Of a DNA stretch of 64,000 bases, positions 46,501 through 54,970 are shown piece after piece. Under the pieces are notes generated by a model, which worked only from the letters and a program-made list of their open reading frames with translations, was not told where the DNA came from and made no database searches. This DNA comes from Variovorax sp. dw_308 (GTDB lineage: Bacteria; Pseudomonadota; Gammaproteobacteria; Burkholderiales; Burkholderiaceae_C). The first letter of the stretch is position 1, and the number at the start of each line of letters is the position of its first letter. The stretch lies in contig NZ_JAATOM010000001.1 in assembly GCF_019207085.1 (NCBI RefSeq), forward strand, positions 186,001 through 250,000. The letters are read 5' to 3'. Made by a program: the position numbers and the translations under genes.

Positions 46501-46609
46501 TCCGGAATTCAAGTACTGCGCAGTGCGAATCCAGCGCGGCGGCATGCCCATGGCGGCGGCGGGTTACGGAACAGGAACCGGGGAGGCAAGACAAATCCTG
46601 GCGCAATGA
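43589..46609 (+). CDS. NAD-dependent formate dehydrogenase alpha subunit (Mo/W-bis-PGD), with in-frame repeat insertion
   Basis: Catalytic subunit oxidising formate to CO2, 1006 residues. A plant-type [2Fe-2S] domain (CYKEGLRPDGNCRAC) is followed by [4Fe-4S] ferredoxin motifs CIQCNRCVRAC and CVACGECVQAC. The cluster motif VCPFCGVGC begins the molybdopterin domain, and the metal-ligand Cys is in DHCTRLCHASS. The C-terminal cofactor domain has ITGRQLEHWHTGSMTRR. Residues about 122-166 (GPHPNPLPQAGEG type) are encoded by a palindromic repeat and are foreign to the family. The rest looks intact. It overlaps the Dabb gene by 4 bp. Function of this copy depends on the insert being tolerated. Confidence 0.92.
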   Translation: MNAPTHLAELLPQVIEFTLDGRTVEAFEGDTILVAAKRAGVDIPHLCYKEGLRPDGNCRACVVELKGERTLAPSCCRNVTAGMEVQACSDRAVKSQKMVVEMLLSDMPDGGCKWNDGGVLKGAGPHPNPLPQAGEGVSPLLHPLAGEGASHLPIPLAGEGRGEGRPIGQHGELSAWADILGITVRPQLKALRREQPKADVSHPAMAVNLDACIQCNRCVRACREEQVNDVIGYAMRGEHSKIVFDLDDPMGDSTCVACGECVQACPTGALMPKSHIGSQVVDRKVDSVCPFCGVGCLITYNVKDEKIVSVDGRDGPANHSRLCVKGRFGFDYAHHPQRLTVPLIRKAGMPKAYGDTPRPGDWHDTFREATWDEALALAAGKLKSLRDTHGKKSLAGFGSAKGSNEEAYLFQKLVRTGFGSNNVDHCTRLCHASSVAALLEGVGSGAVSNQVNDVEHAELIFVIGSNPTANHPVAATWMKNAAKRGAKIVLADPRITDIGKHAWRTLQFKADTDVAMLNALIHAVIDEGLVDEEFIRNRASNYEALRDNVKGYSPEAMAPICGIPAETLREVARAFATAKGAMVLWGMGISQHIHGTDNARCLIALVTVTGQIGKPGSGLHPLRGQNNVQGASDAGLIPMMFPNYQRVDNADAHAWFEDFWGMKLDEKPGYTVVEIMHKALAPDSDPHKIRGMYIMGENPAMSDPDLNHARHALASLEHLVVQDIFMTETAWLADVVLPASAWPEKTGTVSNTDRMVQLGKRALDPPGNARADLWIIQEIAHRMGLEWNYEGVESGVAAVYDEMRLAMHAAIKGITWDRLQRESSVTYPCLTEDDPGQPTVFIEKFPTATGRVKLVPADIIPADERPDADYPFVLITGRQLEHWHTGSMTRRATVLDALEPMATASMCQADLAKLGLEAGDVITIASRRGEVAIHIRRDDGTPQGAVFVPFAYYEAAANLMTNAALDPFGKIPEFKYCAVRIQRGGMPMAAAGYGTGTGEARQILAQ
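43953..44086 (+). repeat. Palindromic repeat element inserted in the formate dehydrogenase alpha gene
   Basis: 134-bp element with perfect 17-bp terminal inverted repeats, 43953-43969 (GGGCCGGCCCTCACCCC) and 44070-44086. Inside are three copies of a CTCTCCCGCAAGCGGGAGAG-like palindrome. It keeps the reading frame open and encodes the GPHPNPLP-type low-complexity peptide. Such repeats are normally intergenic in proteobacteria. Confidence 0.85.
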
Positions 46610-46917
46610 TCCGGCACACCGTTTTCTTCAGGCTCAAGCATCCACACGGCTCCATCGCCGAGGCAGACTTCCTCGCGCGGGCCATGAAGCTCGGCCCGGC
46701 GATTCCGGATGTGCGCAATTTCAAGTGCGTGCGGCAGGTCAGCGCCAAGAGTGAATTCGACTGGGGCCTGCTCATGGACTTCGCCGACCAGGCCGCCTTC
46801 GACCGCTACGACGCGCATCCCGTGCACACCATGTTCCTCACCGAGCGGTGGCAGCGCGAGGTGGAAGCTTTCGTGGAAATCGACTACCTGGTGGGCGACG
46901 AGCCCGAGGAGGCCTGA
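46606..46917 (+). CDS. Dabb family stress-responsive alpha/beta-barrel protein
   Basis: Small cytosolic protein of 103 residues. The N-terminus MIRHTVFFRLKH is typical of Dabb domains, with the central SEFDWGLLMDFADQAAFDRYDAHPVH and the final VEAFVEIDYL. Dimeric ferredoxin-like folds of this kind include enzymes and stress proteins. The start overlaps the alpha-subunit stop (ATGA), so it belongs to the formate dehydrogenase operon, in the place where fdsC/fdsD stand in other operons. Its role in that operon is unknown. Confidence 0.85.
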   Translation: MIRHTVFFRLKHPHGSIAEADFLARAMKLGPAIPDVRNFKCVRQVSAKSEFDWGLLMDFADQAAFDRYDAHPVHTMFLTERWQREVEAFVEIDYLVGDEPEEA

Positions 46918-47049
46918 TGGCCGTCGTGCCGCGCCGCTGTAACGCCTCGTTGCCATTGAGCGGCCGGGTTCGGGCACATAGCCGTGTAGCGTGCAATCCA
47001 ATGGCCGATTCCGCGCGTATCAAACAATGTTCACTTCAAGGAGTTCGAG

Positions 47050-47445
47050 ATGAGGATGCTTGCCCTTTCCATTGCTATCGCTTCGAGCCAGTTGCTGGCC
47101 CTGGGCGCCCAGGCGCAGACCACCGACGACAAGGCCGCCGCCAAGGCCGAGCGCAGGAAGGAGGGCGCCGAGGCGGCGAAGAACCCGCTGCCGGCAGAGG
47201 GCATCGATCCCATCCCTGCCGCGAGGCCCAAGTCTTCGTCCGGCGACAAGGCCGCTGCGAGGACCGAGCGCAAGGTTGAAGGCTCCGAGGCGTCGAAGAA
47301 CCCGCTGCCTGCGGAAGGCATCGAGACCGTTCCCACCGCGAAGCCGAAGGTGTCAGCGAGCGACAAGGCTGCGGCCCGCAAGGCGCGCCGGGACGCGGCC
47401 GCCAAGGCCAACAAGGCCGGCGAACTCAAGCCGCAGAACTTCTAG
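47050..47445 (+). CDS. Secreted small protein with 39-residue tandem repeats
   Basis: Protein of 131 residues with no recognised family. A signal peptide (MRMLALSIAIASSQLLALGAQAQ) precedes two full 39-residue repeats starting at residues 27 and 66 (DKAAAK..., with KNPLPAEGI in the middle) and a third partial copy (DKAAARKARR). It is rich in Ala, Lys and Glu and likely disordered. AAGGAG precedes the ATG at 47050, so translation is credible. It is convergent with the nitrilase gene, overlapping it by 4 bp. Confidence 0.75.
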   Translation: MRMLALSIAIASSQLLALGAQAQTTDDKAAAKAERRKEGAEAAKNPLPAEGIDPIPAARPKSSSGDKAAARTERKVEGSEASKNPLPAEGIETVPTAKPKVSASDKAAARKARRDAAAKANKAGELKPQNF

Positions 47446-48455
47446 ACGCCATCGGCGTGGAGCGTCTCGAAGCCGGTGGACTCCGGCTCGGCGGCGCGCT
47501 GGTAGACCACGGGCTCCCGGCGGGTCTTGTTCAACAGCAGGCGCGTGACATCGGGCCGTGAATAGTGGCCGCTCGGGTCGCCGGCCGCCTTGGCCAGCGA
47601 GATCATGCCGAGGTCGATGTCGGCGATGACCAGGCCCTCCTGGTCTTCCGGCAGGTTGGCGCCCAGCGGCGAGCCGTCCGGGCCGTAGATGCGCGCGAAG
47701 CCGCCGCCCTTCAGGAGCATCTGCTGCTTGCCCGGATCGGTGCACAGCAGTTCGCTCATCGCGGGCGAGACCGTCGCGCAGGGCGCGATCACGAAGCATT
47801 GCCCTTCGGCGGCGTAGATCTGGCTGGCGGCGTTGTTGACCTCTGCGCCGAGTGCGTAGGCGCCGCCGCGGTACAGCGAGAAGCTCGGCCAGGCGGCGCA
47901 GTGGATCTGCTCGTTCTGCGCATACATCGCGTACTTGCTCAGCGGCTGCAGATGCTCCCAGCAGCACAGCGAACCGATGTTGCCGATGGGCGTCTCGCAC
48001 ACGCTCAGGTCGGAGCCGTCGCCTTCGCCGAACACAGTGCGCTCCACATGCGTGGGCTTGAGCTTGCGGCGCGTCTGCACCACGTCGCCCTGGTCGTCGA
48101 TGAGCGCCTGTGCGATGTAGAGACTGCCGCCGGCCTTTTCGCTGAAGCCGGTCGAGACCCAGATCCTGTGCCGGCGTGCGGCGTCGCGCAGGCGGTCGAA
48201 CTCGGGCGAGCCGAGCACCAGCGAGTTGTCGTTGTAGCGCTGCACGAACTGCATGCCCCAGGCCGGCGAATCGAGCCAGATCCACCACGGATAGCCGGGG
48301 ATCCAGGTTTCCGGGAAGGCGATCAGCTTGACGCCCTGGGCCGCCGCCTGGCCCATGAGGTCGATGGTCTTGCCGATGGTGGCGTCCAGGTCCAGGAATA
48401 CGGGGGCCGCCTGGACGGCGGCGACGCGAAGCTTGGGATGGGTCTTGCTGGGCAT
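47442..48455 (-). CDS. Nitrilase family hydrolase
   Basis: Carbon-nitrogen hydrolase of 337 residues, likely converting a nitrile to an acid and ammonia. The triad is visible: Glu49 in AFPETWIPGYPWW, Lys131 in RRKLKPTHVER and Cys165 in LCCWEHLQPL. FGEGDGSDL is the nitrilase-branch block that separates it from amidases. It starts at ATG 48455. An AraC-type regulator lies divergently 177 bp away, an arrangement known for nitrilase genes. Aliphatic or aryl specificity cannot be told. Confidence 0.9.
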   Translation of the reverse strand: MPSKTHPKLRVAAVQAAPVFLDLDATIGKTIDLMGQAAAQGVKLIAFPETWIPGYPWWIWLDSPAWGMQFVQRYNDNSLVLGSPEFDRLRDAARRHRIWVSTGFSEKAGGSLYIAQALIDDQGDVVQTRRKLKPTHVERTVFGEGDGSDLSVCETPIGNIGSLCCWEHLQPLSKYAMYAQNEQIHCAAWPSFSLYRGGAYALGAEVNNAASQIYAAEGQCFVIAPCATVSPAMSELLCTDPGKQQMLLKGGGFARIYGPDGSPLGANLPEDQEGLVIADIDLGMISLAKAAGDPSGHYSRPDVTRLLLNKTRREPVVYQRAAEPESTGFETLHADGV

Positions 48456-48632
48456 GGTGATCTCGATCTCCGGGTTGGTTGGAACGGGCGCCGCAAGCGG
48501 AGCGCTGCGGGTTGGCGCCGTGGCATGCGGGTTGCGTCAAGCGTAAATTGACGGGCTCGAATCGCCTTGTCCAAAACTGGCAGCGTTCTTGTCCCGGTGT
48601 GTCGTCGCAACCGCAACCTTGGAGCCTTCTCC

Positions 48633-49589
48633 ATGAACCACCTGCTCAGCACCGACGTGGTGCCGCGTTCGCAGCGGCTGGCTTACTGGACCGACATGAT
48701 CTGCAACGTCTACGTGCAACTGGGCTGCGATCCGGTGAAGCGGCCCGAGCGGGGCGCCTTCGACGGACGCATCGTGCAGCATGACCTGCCGGGGCTGAAC
48801 GTGTCGGTCGTCTCATCGGGCGCGCAGCACGTCACGCGCACGCCCTCGCACATCGCGCGCTCGACGGACGACTATTTCCTCGCCGCCTTCCAGGCGCGCG
48901 GCACGGGCATCGTGCGCCAGGACGGCCGCGATGCGCTGCTGCAGGTCGGTGACTTCGCCATCTACGACACCACGCGACCGTACGAACTGGTCTTCGATGC
49001 CGACTTCGAGCAGGTCGTGCTCAAGGTGCCGGGCCAGCAATTGCGCAGCGCGTTGCGCGACACCGAGAAGCTGACCGCGACGACCGTCTCGGGCCGCGAA
49101 GGTGCGGGCCACCTGATGATGAGCATGATCCGCACCTTGCGCGAGGACATCGATACGCTGCAGCCGGCATCGGCCTTCGCGGTCGCCCACGGCGTGCAGA
49201 GCATCCTCGTGGCCGGCCTGCAGACCTTGCCTGCGGCGCGCACGCGCGGACTGAGCCAACTCACCGCCTGGCAGCTGGCGCGCGTCAAGCGATCCATCGA
49301 CGAGCGACTGGCGGACCCGACGCTTTCGATAGGTAGCTTGGCGGCCGGGCTGGGCATGTCGGCCGGGCACATCCACCGGCTCTTCCGCAACGAGCCGATG
49401 ACGGCCGCGCAGTACCTTTGGGAGCGCCGCCTGGAGGCCTGCAGGCGCGATCTGCTGGAACCACGACTGGCGGGACGGCCCGTGGCGGAGATCGCCTACG
49501 GCAGGGGCTTCAACGATGCGGCGCATTTCAGCCGGGCGTTTCGCGAGCGCTTTGGCTGTTCGCCCCGGGAGTGGCGGCAGAAGGGGTGA
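48633..49589 (+). CDS. AraC-family transcriptional regulator
   Basis: Regulator of 318 residues. The N-terminal AraC-binding-like domain has RLAYWTDMICNVYVQLGC and LLQVGDFAIYDTTRPYELVFD. The C-terminal double HTH has LSIGSLAAGLGMSAGHIHRLF and VAEIAYGRGFNDAAHFSRAFRERFG. It starts at ATG 48633; a longer frame begins at 48567. It is divergent from the nitrilase gene and is its likely regulator. Confidence 0.92.
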   Translation: MNHLLSTDVVPRSQRLAYWTDMICNVYVQLGCDPVKRPERGAFDGRIVQHDLPGLNVSVVSSGAQHVTRTPSHIARSTDDYFLAAFQARGTGIVRQDGRDALLQVGDFAIYDTTRPYELVFDADFEQVVLKVPGQQLRSALRDTEKLTATTVSGREGAGHLMMSMIRTLREDIDTLQPASAFAVAHGVQSILVAGLQTLPAARTRGLSQLTAWQLARVKRSIDERLADPTLSIGSLAAGLGMSAGHIHRLFRNEPMTAAQYLWERRLEACRRDLLEPRLAGRPVAEIAYGRGFNDAAHFSRAFRERFGCSPREWRQKG

Positions 49590-49830
49590 GTCCTGCTGCT
49601 GCGGACGCTCCTGCTTGCCGATGTCGTCGACCTTCCAACATAATGAAAAAGCACACGCCAGAAGACCCGAATGTCGGTGGCTCCGCATTCGGTGCATACA
49701 AAAAGCAGAGGGAGACAACAACATGAGCCCATCCGCACGCCGTGCCCAGCGCCTCTGCGCCCCGGTGCCACGCCACCGCAGGCCAACCCCAGAGATCTCC
49801 GCGGCCCATCCCTGACCGGGGCTGGCAGGC

Positions 49831-50412
49831 ATGAAACTCGTGACGGCCGGGCAGTACACCCATGCCGACGGCATGTGCTTCGGCGGACGGCGCAAGGCCT
49901 GGAGCGCGCAGGTGCTGCAAAGCGTCTTCACGCAATTCGGCGCGGGCTGCCAGCGCATCGGCTGGATCGACTTTCACGCGGGCCTGGGGTCCTTTGGGCA
50001 CGGGGAGAAGATCTGCATCGGCAAGGCCGGCGCCGATGAACTGCAGCGCGCACGGGCCTGGTGAGGCGCCGATGTCACCTGTCCGGGCGAAGGCGCGGCG
50101 GCGGCGACACATGCCTGGGGGCGGGCGCCCGACACGCTGCGCTCTGCCTGCCCGCATGCCTAGACCGCCGCCATCGCGATCGAGTTCGGCACCGTGCCCT
50201 TGATCGACATGCTGCAAATGCTGCGCGCCGATATGTGGCTGCGCCGCCATCCCGATGCGCCCGAATCCCAACAGCAAGCACTGCGCGACGAGATCCGCGC
50301 TGCCTTCTGCTGCGAGGAAGAAGGCTGGATGGGCCTCACCCTGGGCCAGTCGCGCGGGGCGATACTTCAGGCGGTCTACGGGTTGTCACGCGTGGGCGCG
50401 CGGGGGCATTAG
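49831..50412 (+). pseudogene. Decayed DUF2817 (M14-like) gene
   Basis: Fragments of a DUF2817 protein remain in broken frames. 49831-50064 encodes GQYTHADGMCFGG, IGWIDFHAGLGSFGHGEKI and DELQRARAW. After an unreadable gap of about 120 bp, 50178-50412 encodes [20 protein letters not shown] and [14 protein letters not shown], the usual C-terminus. The N-terminal half with the metal-binding part is missing, and stops and frameshifts separate the rest. This explains the 49.6-50.4 kb stretch, which otherwise has no gene. Confidence 0.75.
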
Positions 50413-50458
50413 GGCCATCGTGTGTGCCCCGTTCAAGGCCTTCGATGAGGAACACGAC

Positions 50459-51172
50459 ATGGGCGCACAGTGGAAAGCAAAGGGCAAGGAAATTGCCGCC
50501 AATGCCAAGGGCCGGCTGTTCAGCCGCCTGGCCAAGGACATCATGGTCGCGGCGCGTGCCGGGGCCGACCCGGCAGGAAACTCGCGCCTGCGGCTGGTGC
50601 TGGAGCAGGCGCGCAAGGTGTCGATGCCCAAGGACACCATCGACCGGGCCATCAAGAAAGGCTCGGGCACCGGGGCCGATTCGGTGCACTTCGAGCATGT
50701 GATGTACGAAGGCTTCGCGCCGCACCGCGTGCCGGTGATGGTCGAATGCCTGACCGACAACGTGAACCGTACCGCGCCGGAGATGCGGGTGCTGTTCCGC
50801 AAAGGCCAGTTGGGGTCGTCCGGTTCCGTGGCCTGGGACTTCGACCACGTCGGCATGATCGAGGCCGAGCCCGCGCAGCCCGGCGCGGACCCGGAGGTGG
50901 CCGCCATCGAGGCCGGCGCGCAGGACTTCGAGCCGGCCAGCGACGATGGCGTCACGCTGTTCATCACCGAACATGCGGACCTCGACATCGTGAGCCGCGC
51001 GCTGCCGGCGCAAGGCTTCACCGTGTTGACAGCCAAGCTGGGCTACAAGCCGAAGAACCCCATCGATCCGGCCAGCCTCAGCGCCGCGGACCTGGAGGAA
51101 GTGGAGAGCTTCCTGGCCGCGATCGATTCGAACGACGACGTGCAGAACGTCTTTGTCGGACTTGGCTCGTGA
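50459..51172 (+). CDS. YebC/PmpR family transcriptional regulator or translation factor
   Basis: Cytosolic protein of 237 residues. It starts [28 protein letters not shown] with GAGGA just upstream. Features: [44 protein letters not shown]-type acidic middle domain and the C-terminal [25 protein letters not shown] end ([20 protein letters not shown]). Proteins of this family bind DNA or assist ribosomes at stalling motifs. It carries the YeeN-type N-terminus and is not next to ruvC. Function as annotated is family-level. Confidence 0.9.
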   Translation: MGAQWKAKGKEIAANAKGRLFSRLAKDIMVAARAGADPAGNSRLRLVLEQARKVSMPKDTIDRAIKKGSGTGADSVHFEHVMYEGFAPHRVPVMVECLTDNVNRTAPEMRVLFRKGQLGSSGSVAWDFDHVGMIEAEPAQPGADPEVAAIEAGAQDFEPASDDGVTLFITEHADLDIVSRALPAQGFTVLTAKLGYKPKNPIDPASLSAADLEEVESFLAAIDSNDDVQNVFVGLGS

Positions 51173-51397
51173 GGCATGGGTAGGGGCTAACCCCTAATCG
51201 GCGCGAATAGTGATCGAGGACGATCGATGATCGATCGATGAGTAGTTCGGGGAGATTGTGAACGGTGACTGCTGGTTTCACAGTACCCCCCATGAACACA
51301 AAAGAGACAAATTGCGCAGCACTCACCGGCCCAGCCGGTGCGTTTGGCGGCGGCGCGGCAATCGCGGAGCGCGGCTTCGGCCGCAAGGACTGAGATC

Positions 51398-53299
51398 ATG
51401 CGCAGATCCGTCGCCACCGTATCGCTCAGCGGAACGCTGCGCCAGAAGCTCGAAGCCATCGCTGCCGCCGGGTTCGACGGCATCGAGTTGTTCGAGAACG
51501 ACTTCATCAATTTCAACGGCGCCGCCGCCGACCTCCGCAAGATCACCGAAGACCTGGGCCTGGGCATCGACCTCTACCAGCCCTTCCGTGATTTCGAAGG
51601 CATGCCCGCGGCGCAGCACAAGCGCAACCTGGACCGCGCCGAGCGCAAGTTCGACGTGATGCAGGCGATGGGTGCGGAACTGGTGCTGTGCTGCTCCAAC
51701 ACCTCGCCGCTGGTCATCAACGACCCGACGCTGGCCGCGGAGCAACTGCACGAACTGGCCGAGCGCGCGAAGCAGCGCAACCTGCGCGTCGGCTTCGAAG
51801 CGCTGGCCTGGGGCAAGGCGACCTCGCTCTACGGCCAGGCCTGGGACATCGTGAAGCGCGCGGATCATCCGAACCTCGGCTTGATCCTGGACAGCTTCCA
51901 CACCTATTCGCTGAAGGACGATCCGGCCGGCATCGTCGACATTCCCGGCGACAAGATCTTCTTCCTGCAGATGGCCGATGCGCCGTTGCTGGCCATGGAC
52001 GTGCTGCAGTGGGCGCGGCATCACCGGTCCTTCCCGGGGCAGGGCGAGTTCGACATGGTGAGCTTCCTGGAGAAGACGCTGCTCGCCGGCTACACCGGGC
52101 CGCTGTCGCTGGAGATCTTCAACGACGTGTTCCGCGAGACGCCGAACAAGCGCACCGCGGTCGATGCGATGCGTTCGCTGCTGTACCTCGAAAGCCAGAC
52201 GCGGGACCGGCTCGTGAAGGCATCGACGACCGACGGCAAGGCGCAACGTGCGCTGAACCAGGTCGAGCTGTTCAACCCGCCGGCCGCGCCGAAGCTGTCG
52301 GGCTACGCGTTCCTCGAATTCGCCGCCGACGAAACTTCGGCCGTGACGCTGGGCACGATGCTGGAGCAGTTGGGCTTCCGGCGCGTTGGGCGCCACCGTT
52401 CCAAGGCGGTGGTGCTCTATCGGCAAGGCGACATCTACATGATCGTCAACGCGCAACCGGGATCGTTTGCGCGCGCTCGCTTCGACCTGCACGGCACCTC
52501 GGTATGCGCGCTCGGCCTTCGTTGCGCCGATCCTGCGGCGGCCGTCGAGCGCACCAGCGCGATGCTTTCGCAGCGCCATGACAGCCCGGTCGGGCCGAAC
52601 GAGCTGCATGTGCCCGCGATGATCGCGCCCGGCGGCAACCTGGTCCACTTCGTCTCGTCGTCGCTCGGCGACACCGGCCTGTACGAAGCCGACTTCATCC
52701 TCGACGACAGCTCGGCCGTGCCCGGCGCCGGCCTGCAGCGCATCGACCACGTCGCGCTGGGCCTGCAACTCGACCAGCTCGACACCTGGGTGCTGTTCTC
52801 GCGCGCGGTGCTGGGCCTCGAAACCGGCGAGAGCCTGGAGCTGGCCGACCCCTTCGGCCTGATCCGCAGCCGCGGCGTGGCCAATGCCGACCGCAGCGTG
52901 CGCCTGGTGCTCAACGTGTCGACGAGCCAGCGCACCCGCACCGCACAGACGCTGAGCCGCACCGGCGGCGGCGCGGTGCATCACATCGCGCTGGACTGCA
53001 CCGACATCTTCGAGACCGTGGCCAGCCTGCGCGGCAAGGGCCTGCGCTTCGTGCCGATCTCCGACAACTACTACGACGACCTGCCCACTCGCATGGACAT
53101 CGACCCTACGCTGCTCGCGAACATGCGCGCGGCCGGCGTGCTGTACGACCGCTCGGCCGCCGGCGCCTACCTCCACATCTATACCGAAAGCTTCGAGAAC
53201 GGCCTGTTCTTCGAGGTGGTGCAGCGAATCGATGCCTACGACGCCTATGGCGCCAGCAACGCGCCCGCACGCATGGCATCACAGGCGCAGCAGCAGTAA
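51398..53299 (+). CDS. 3-Dehydroshikimate dehydratase, two-domain type (QuiC-like)
   Basis: Bifunctional-looking protein of 633 residues. The N-terminal sugar-phosphate isomerase/epimerase-type TIM barrel (about 1-285) has FDGIELFENDF, LGLILDSFHTYS and PLSLEIFNDVFRE with the metal ligands. The C-terminal part (about 300-620) is HPPD/glyoxalase-like, with LQRIDHVALGLQ and GGAVHHIALDCTDIF. This layout is that of QuiC1-type dehydratases that turn 3-dehydroshikimate into protocatechuate. It starts at ATG 51398. It lies 24 bp before an MHS-type transporter gene, fitting uptake and breakdown of quinate or shikimate compounds. Confidence 0.88.
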   Translation: MRRSVATVSLSGTLRQKLEAIAAAGFDGIELFENDFINFNGAAADLRKITEDLGLGIDLYQPFRDFEGMPAAQHKRNLDRAERKFDVMQAMGAELVLCCSNTSPLVINDPTLAAEQLHELAERAKQRNLRVGFEALAWGKATSLYGQAWDIVKRADHPNLGLILDSFHTYSLKDDPAGIVDIPGDKIFFLQMADAPLLAMDVLQWARHHRSFPGQGEFDMVSFLEKTLLAGYTGPLSLEIFNDVFRETPNKRTAVDAMRSLLYLESQTRDRLVKASTTDGKAQRALNQVELFNPPAAPKLSGYAFLEFAADETSAVTLGTMLEQLGFRRVGRHRSKAVVLYRQGDIYMIVNAQPGSFARARFDLHGTSVCALGLRCADPAAAVERTSAMLSQRHDSPVGPNELHVPAMIAPGGNLVHFVSSSLGDTGLYEADFILDDSSAVPGAGLQRIDHVALGLQLDQLDTWVLFSRAVLGLETGESLELADPFGLIRSRGVANADRSVRLVLNVSTSQRTRTAQTLSRTGGGAVHHIALDCTDIFETVASLRGKGLRFVPISDNYYDDLPTRMDIDPTLLANMRAAGVLYDRSAAGAYLHIYTESFENGLFFEVVQRIDAYDAYGASNAPARMASQAQQQ

Positions 53300-53323
53300 C
53301 CCCATTTCAACAGGAGACTACCC

Positions 53324-54730
53324 ATGACAACTCTGGATCACGAGCCGCAAGGCAGGCACCAGTCGAAGAAAGCCACGGCCAGCGGCTGGATCGGCTCGGC
53401 GCTGGAGTACTACGACTTCTTCATCTACGCCACCGCGGCGGCATTGATCTTCCCGCAGATCTTCTTCCCGAAGGGCGACCCGCAGATCGCCATCATCGCG
53501 TCGCTCGCGACGTATGGCGTGGGCTATGTCGCACGCCCTATCGGCGCCTTCGTGCTCGGCCACTGGGGCGACACGCATGGCCGCAAGAACGTGCTGATCA
53601 TGTGCATGTTCCTGATGGGCTTCTCGACCATCGCGGTCGGGCTGCTGCCGACCTATGACCAGGTCGGCCTGTGGGCGCCCGCGCTGCTCGTCGCGCTGCG
53701 CCTGATCCAGGGCTTCGCGGTCGCCGGTGAGATCTCGGGCGCGAGCTCGATGATCCTGGAGCACGCGCCCTTCGGCCGCCGCGGCTTCTTCGCCAGTTTC
53801 ACGCTGCAGGGCGTGCAGGCCGGCCAGATCCTCGCCGCCGCCGTGTTCCTTCCGCTCGCGCACTACATGGACAAGGATGCCTTCAACAGCTGGGGCTGGC
53901 GCATTCCGTTCCTGCTGAGCTTCGTCGTGATCGTCGCGGGCTACATCATCCGCAAGGAAGTCGACGAGACGCCCGCGTTCGTCGATGTCGATGCCGGCGG
54001 CGAGGTGCAGAAGGCGCCCGTGATCCAGGCCGTCAAGGAAAGCTGGCGCGACATGCTGCGCGTGATGTGCTGCTCGCTGATGAACGTGATTCCCGTCGTC
54101 ACCACCATCTTCGGTGCGGCCTACGCGGTGCAGCCGGGCTACGGCATCAACTTCGAGAAAGACCTCTACCTGTGGATTCCCGTCATGGGCAACATCGTCG
54201 CGGTGCTGGTGATTCCCTTCGTGGGCAACCTCTCCGACAAGATCGGCCGCCGCATTCCCATCATCGCCGGTGCGATCGGTGCGGGCCTGCTGTCCTTCGG
54301 CTACCTGTATGCGATCAGCATCCACAGCGTGCCGATGGCCATCGTCTTCTCGCTGCTGATGTGGGGCGTGGTCTACCAGGGCTACAACGCGATCTTCCCG
54401 AGCTTCTACCCCGAGATGTTCCCGACCCGCACCCGTGTCTCCGGCATGGCCATCTCGCAGAATCTCGGCACGCTCGTCACTGCGCTGTTGCCGGCCCTGT
54501 TCGTCGCCGTGGCGCCTCCCGGTGCGACCAACATCCCGGTCATGATCGGCACCATCACCCTGGCCATCTGCGTCGTCGCGGCCATCGCGGCCTGGACTGC
54601 CCGTGAAACCTATCGGGTGCAGATGAAGGACCTCGGCGACCCGAATGCGGTGCCGGTGCCCAAGGCCGAATATGACCGCCTGCGTGAGCAGACGCTGGCT
54701 GAAGGCAAGTTGCAGCCTGCTTCGGCCTGA
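53324..54730 (+). CDS. MFS transporter, metabolite:H+ symporter (MHS, ShiA-like) family
   Basis: Inner-membrane symporter of 468 residues with 12 helices. The MHS hallmarks are SGWIGSALEYYDFFIYATAAALIFP, ARPIGAFVLGHWGDTHGRKNVL, LRLIQGFAVAGEISGASSMILE and FPEMFPTRTR-like YPEMFPTRTRVSG. It starts at ATG 53324 with AGGAGA upstream, and forms an operon with the dehydroshikimate dehydratase gene, so shikimate or dehydroshikimate is the likely cargo. An intrinsic terminator follows. Confidence 0.92.
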   Translation: MTTLDHEPQGRHQSKKATASGWIGSALEYYDFFIYATAAALIFPQIFFPKGDPQIAIIASLATYGVGYVARPIGAFVLGHWGDTHGRKNVLIMCMFLMGFSTIAVGLLPTYDQVGLWAPALLVALRLIQGFAVAGEISGASSMILEHAPFGRRGFFASFTLQGVQAGQILAAAVFLPLAHYMDKDAFNSWGWRIPFLLSFVVIVAGYIIRKEVDETPAFVDVDAGGEVQKAPVIQAVKESWRDMLRVMCCSLMNVIPVVTTIFGAAYAVQPGYGINFEKDLYLWIPVMGNIVAVLVIPFVGNLSDKIGRRIPIIAGAIGAGLLSFGYLYAISIHSVPMAIVFSLLMWGVVYQGYNAIFPSFYPEMFPTRTRVSGMAISQNLGTLVTALLPALFVAVAPPGATNIPVMIGTITLAICVVAAIAAWTARETYRVQMKDLGDPNAVPVPKAEYDRLREQTLAEGKLQPASA

Positions 54731-54798
54731 TCAAGGCTATCCATAGATAGCGCGGGCAAATGGGATCGAGACCGGCCCGAATCAAATAGACGCGATCT

Positions 54799-54826
54799 GG
54801 GCCGGTGCACAACACCGGCCCTTTTT
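54799..54826 (+). terminator. Intrinsic terminator after the dehydroshikimate operon
   Basis: GGGCCGGTG (54799-54807), 5-nt loop, CACCGGCCC (54813-54821) and TTTTT. A perfect 9-bp stem plus T-run, 69 bp past the transporter stop. Confidence 0.88.
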
Positions 54827-54970
54827 CGTGGAAAAGAATCGGCTTGTACACGGGGTCGGCCGCAAGCCATGAGCGACCGTAAGATGACTGCCCAGGGAGC
54901 GTTGGTCTTCACATGTTGGACGAAGCGCGCCATCACACGGCGCCGCGTCGACCGGCTCGAAGGAGGCATC

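Noticed and set aside
51173-51397. GATCGATCGATG-like repeats upstream of the dehydroshikimate dehydratase gene as an operator
   Set aside because: Short and overlapping GATC/ATCGAT runs with no clear dyad or second copy; could be operator but unsupported.
51323-53176. 617-residue minus-strand frame
   Set aside because: Antisense of the dehydroshikimate dehydratase gene; no domain or ribosome site.
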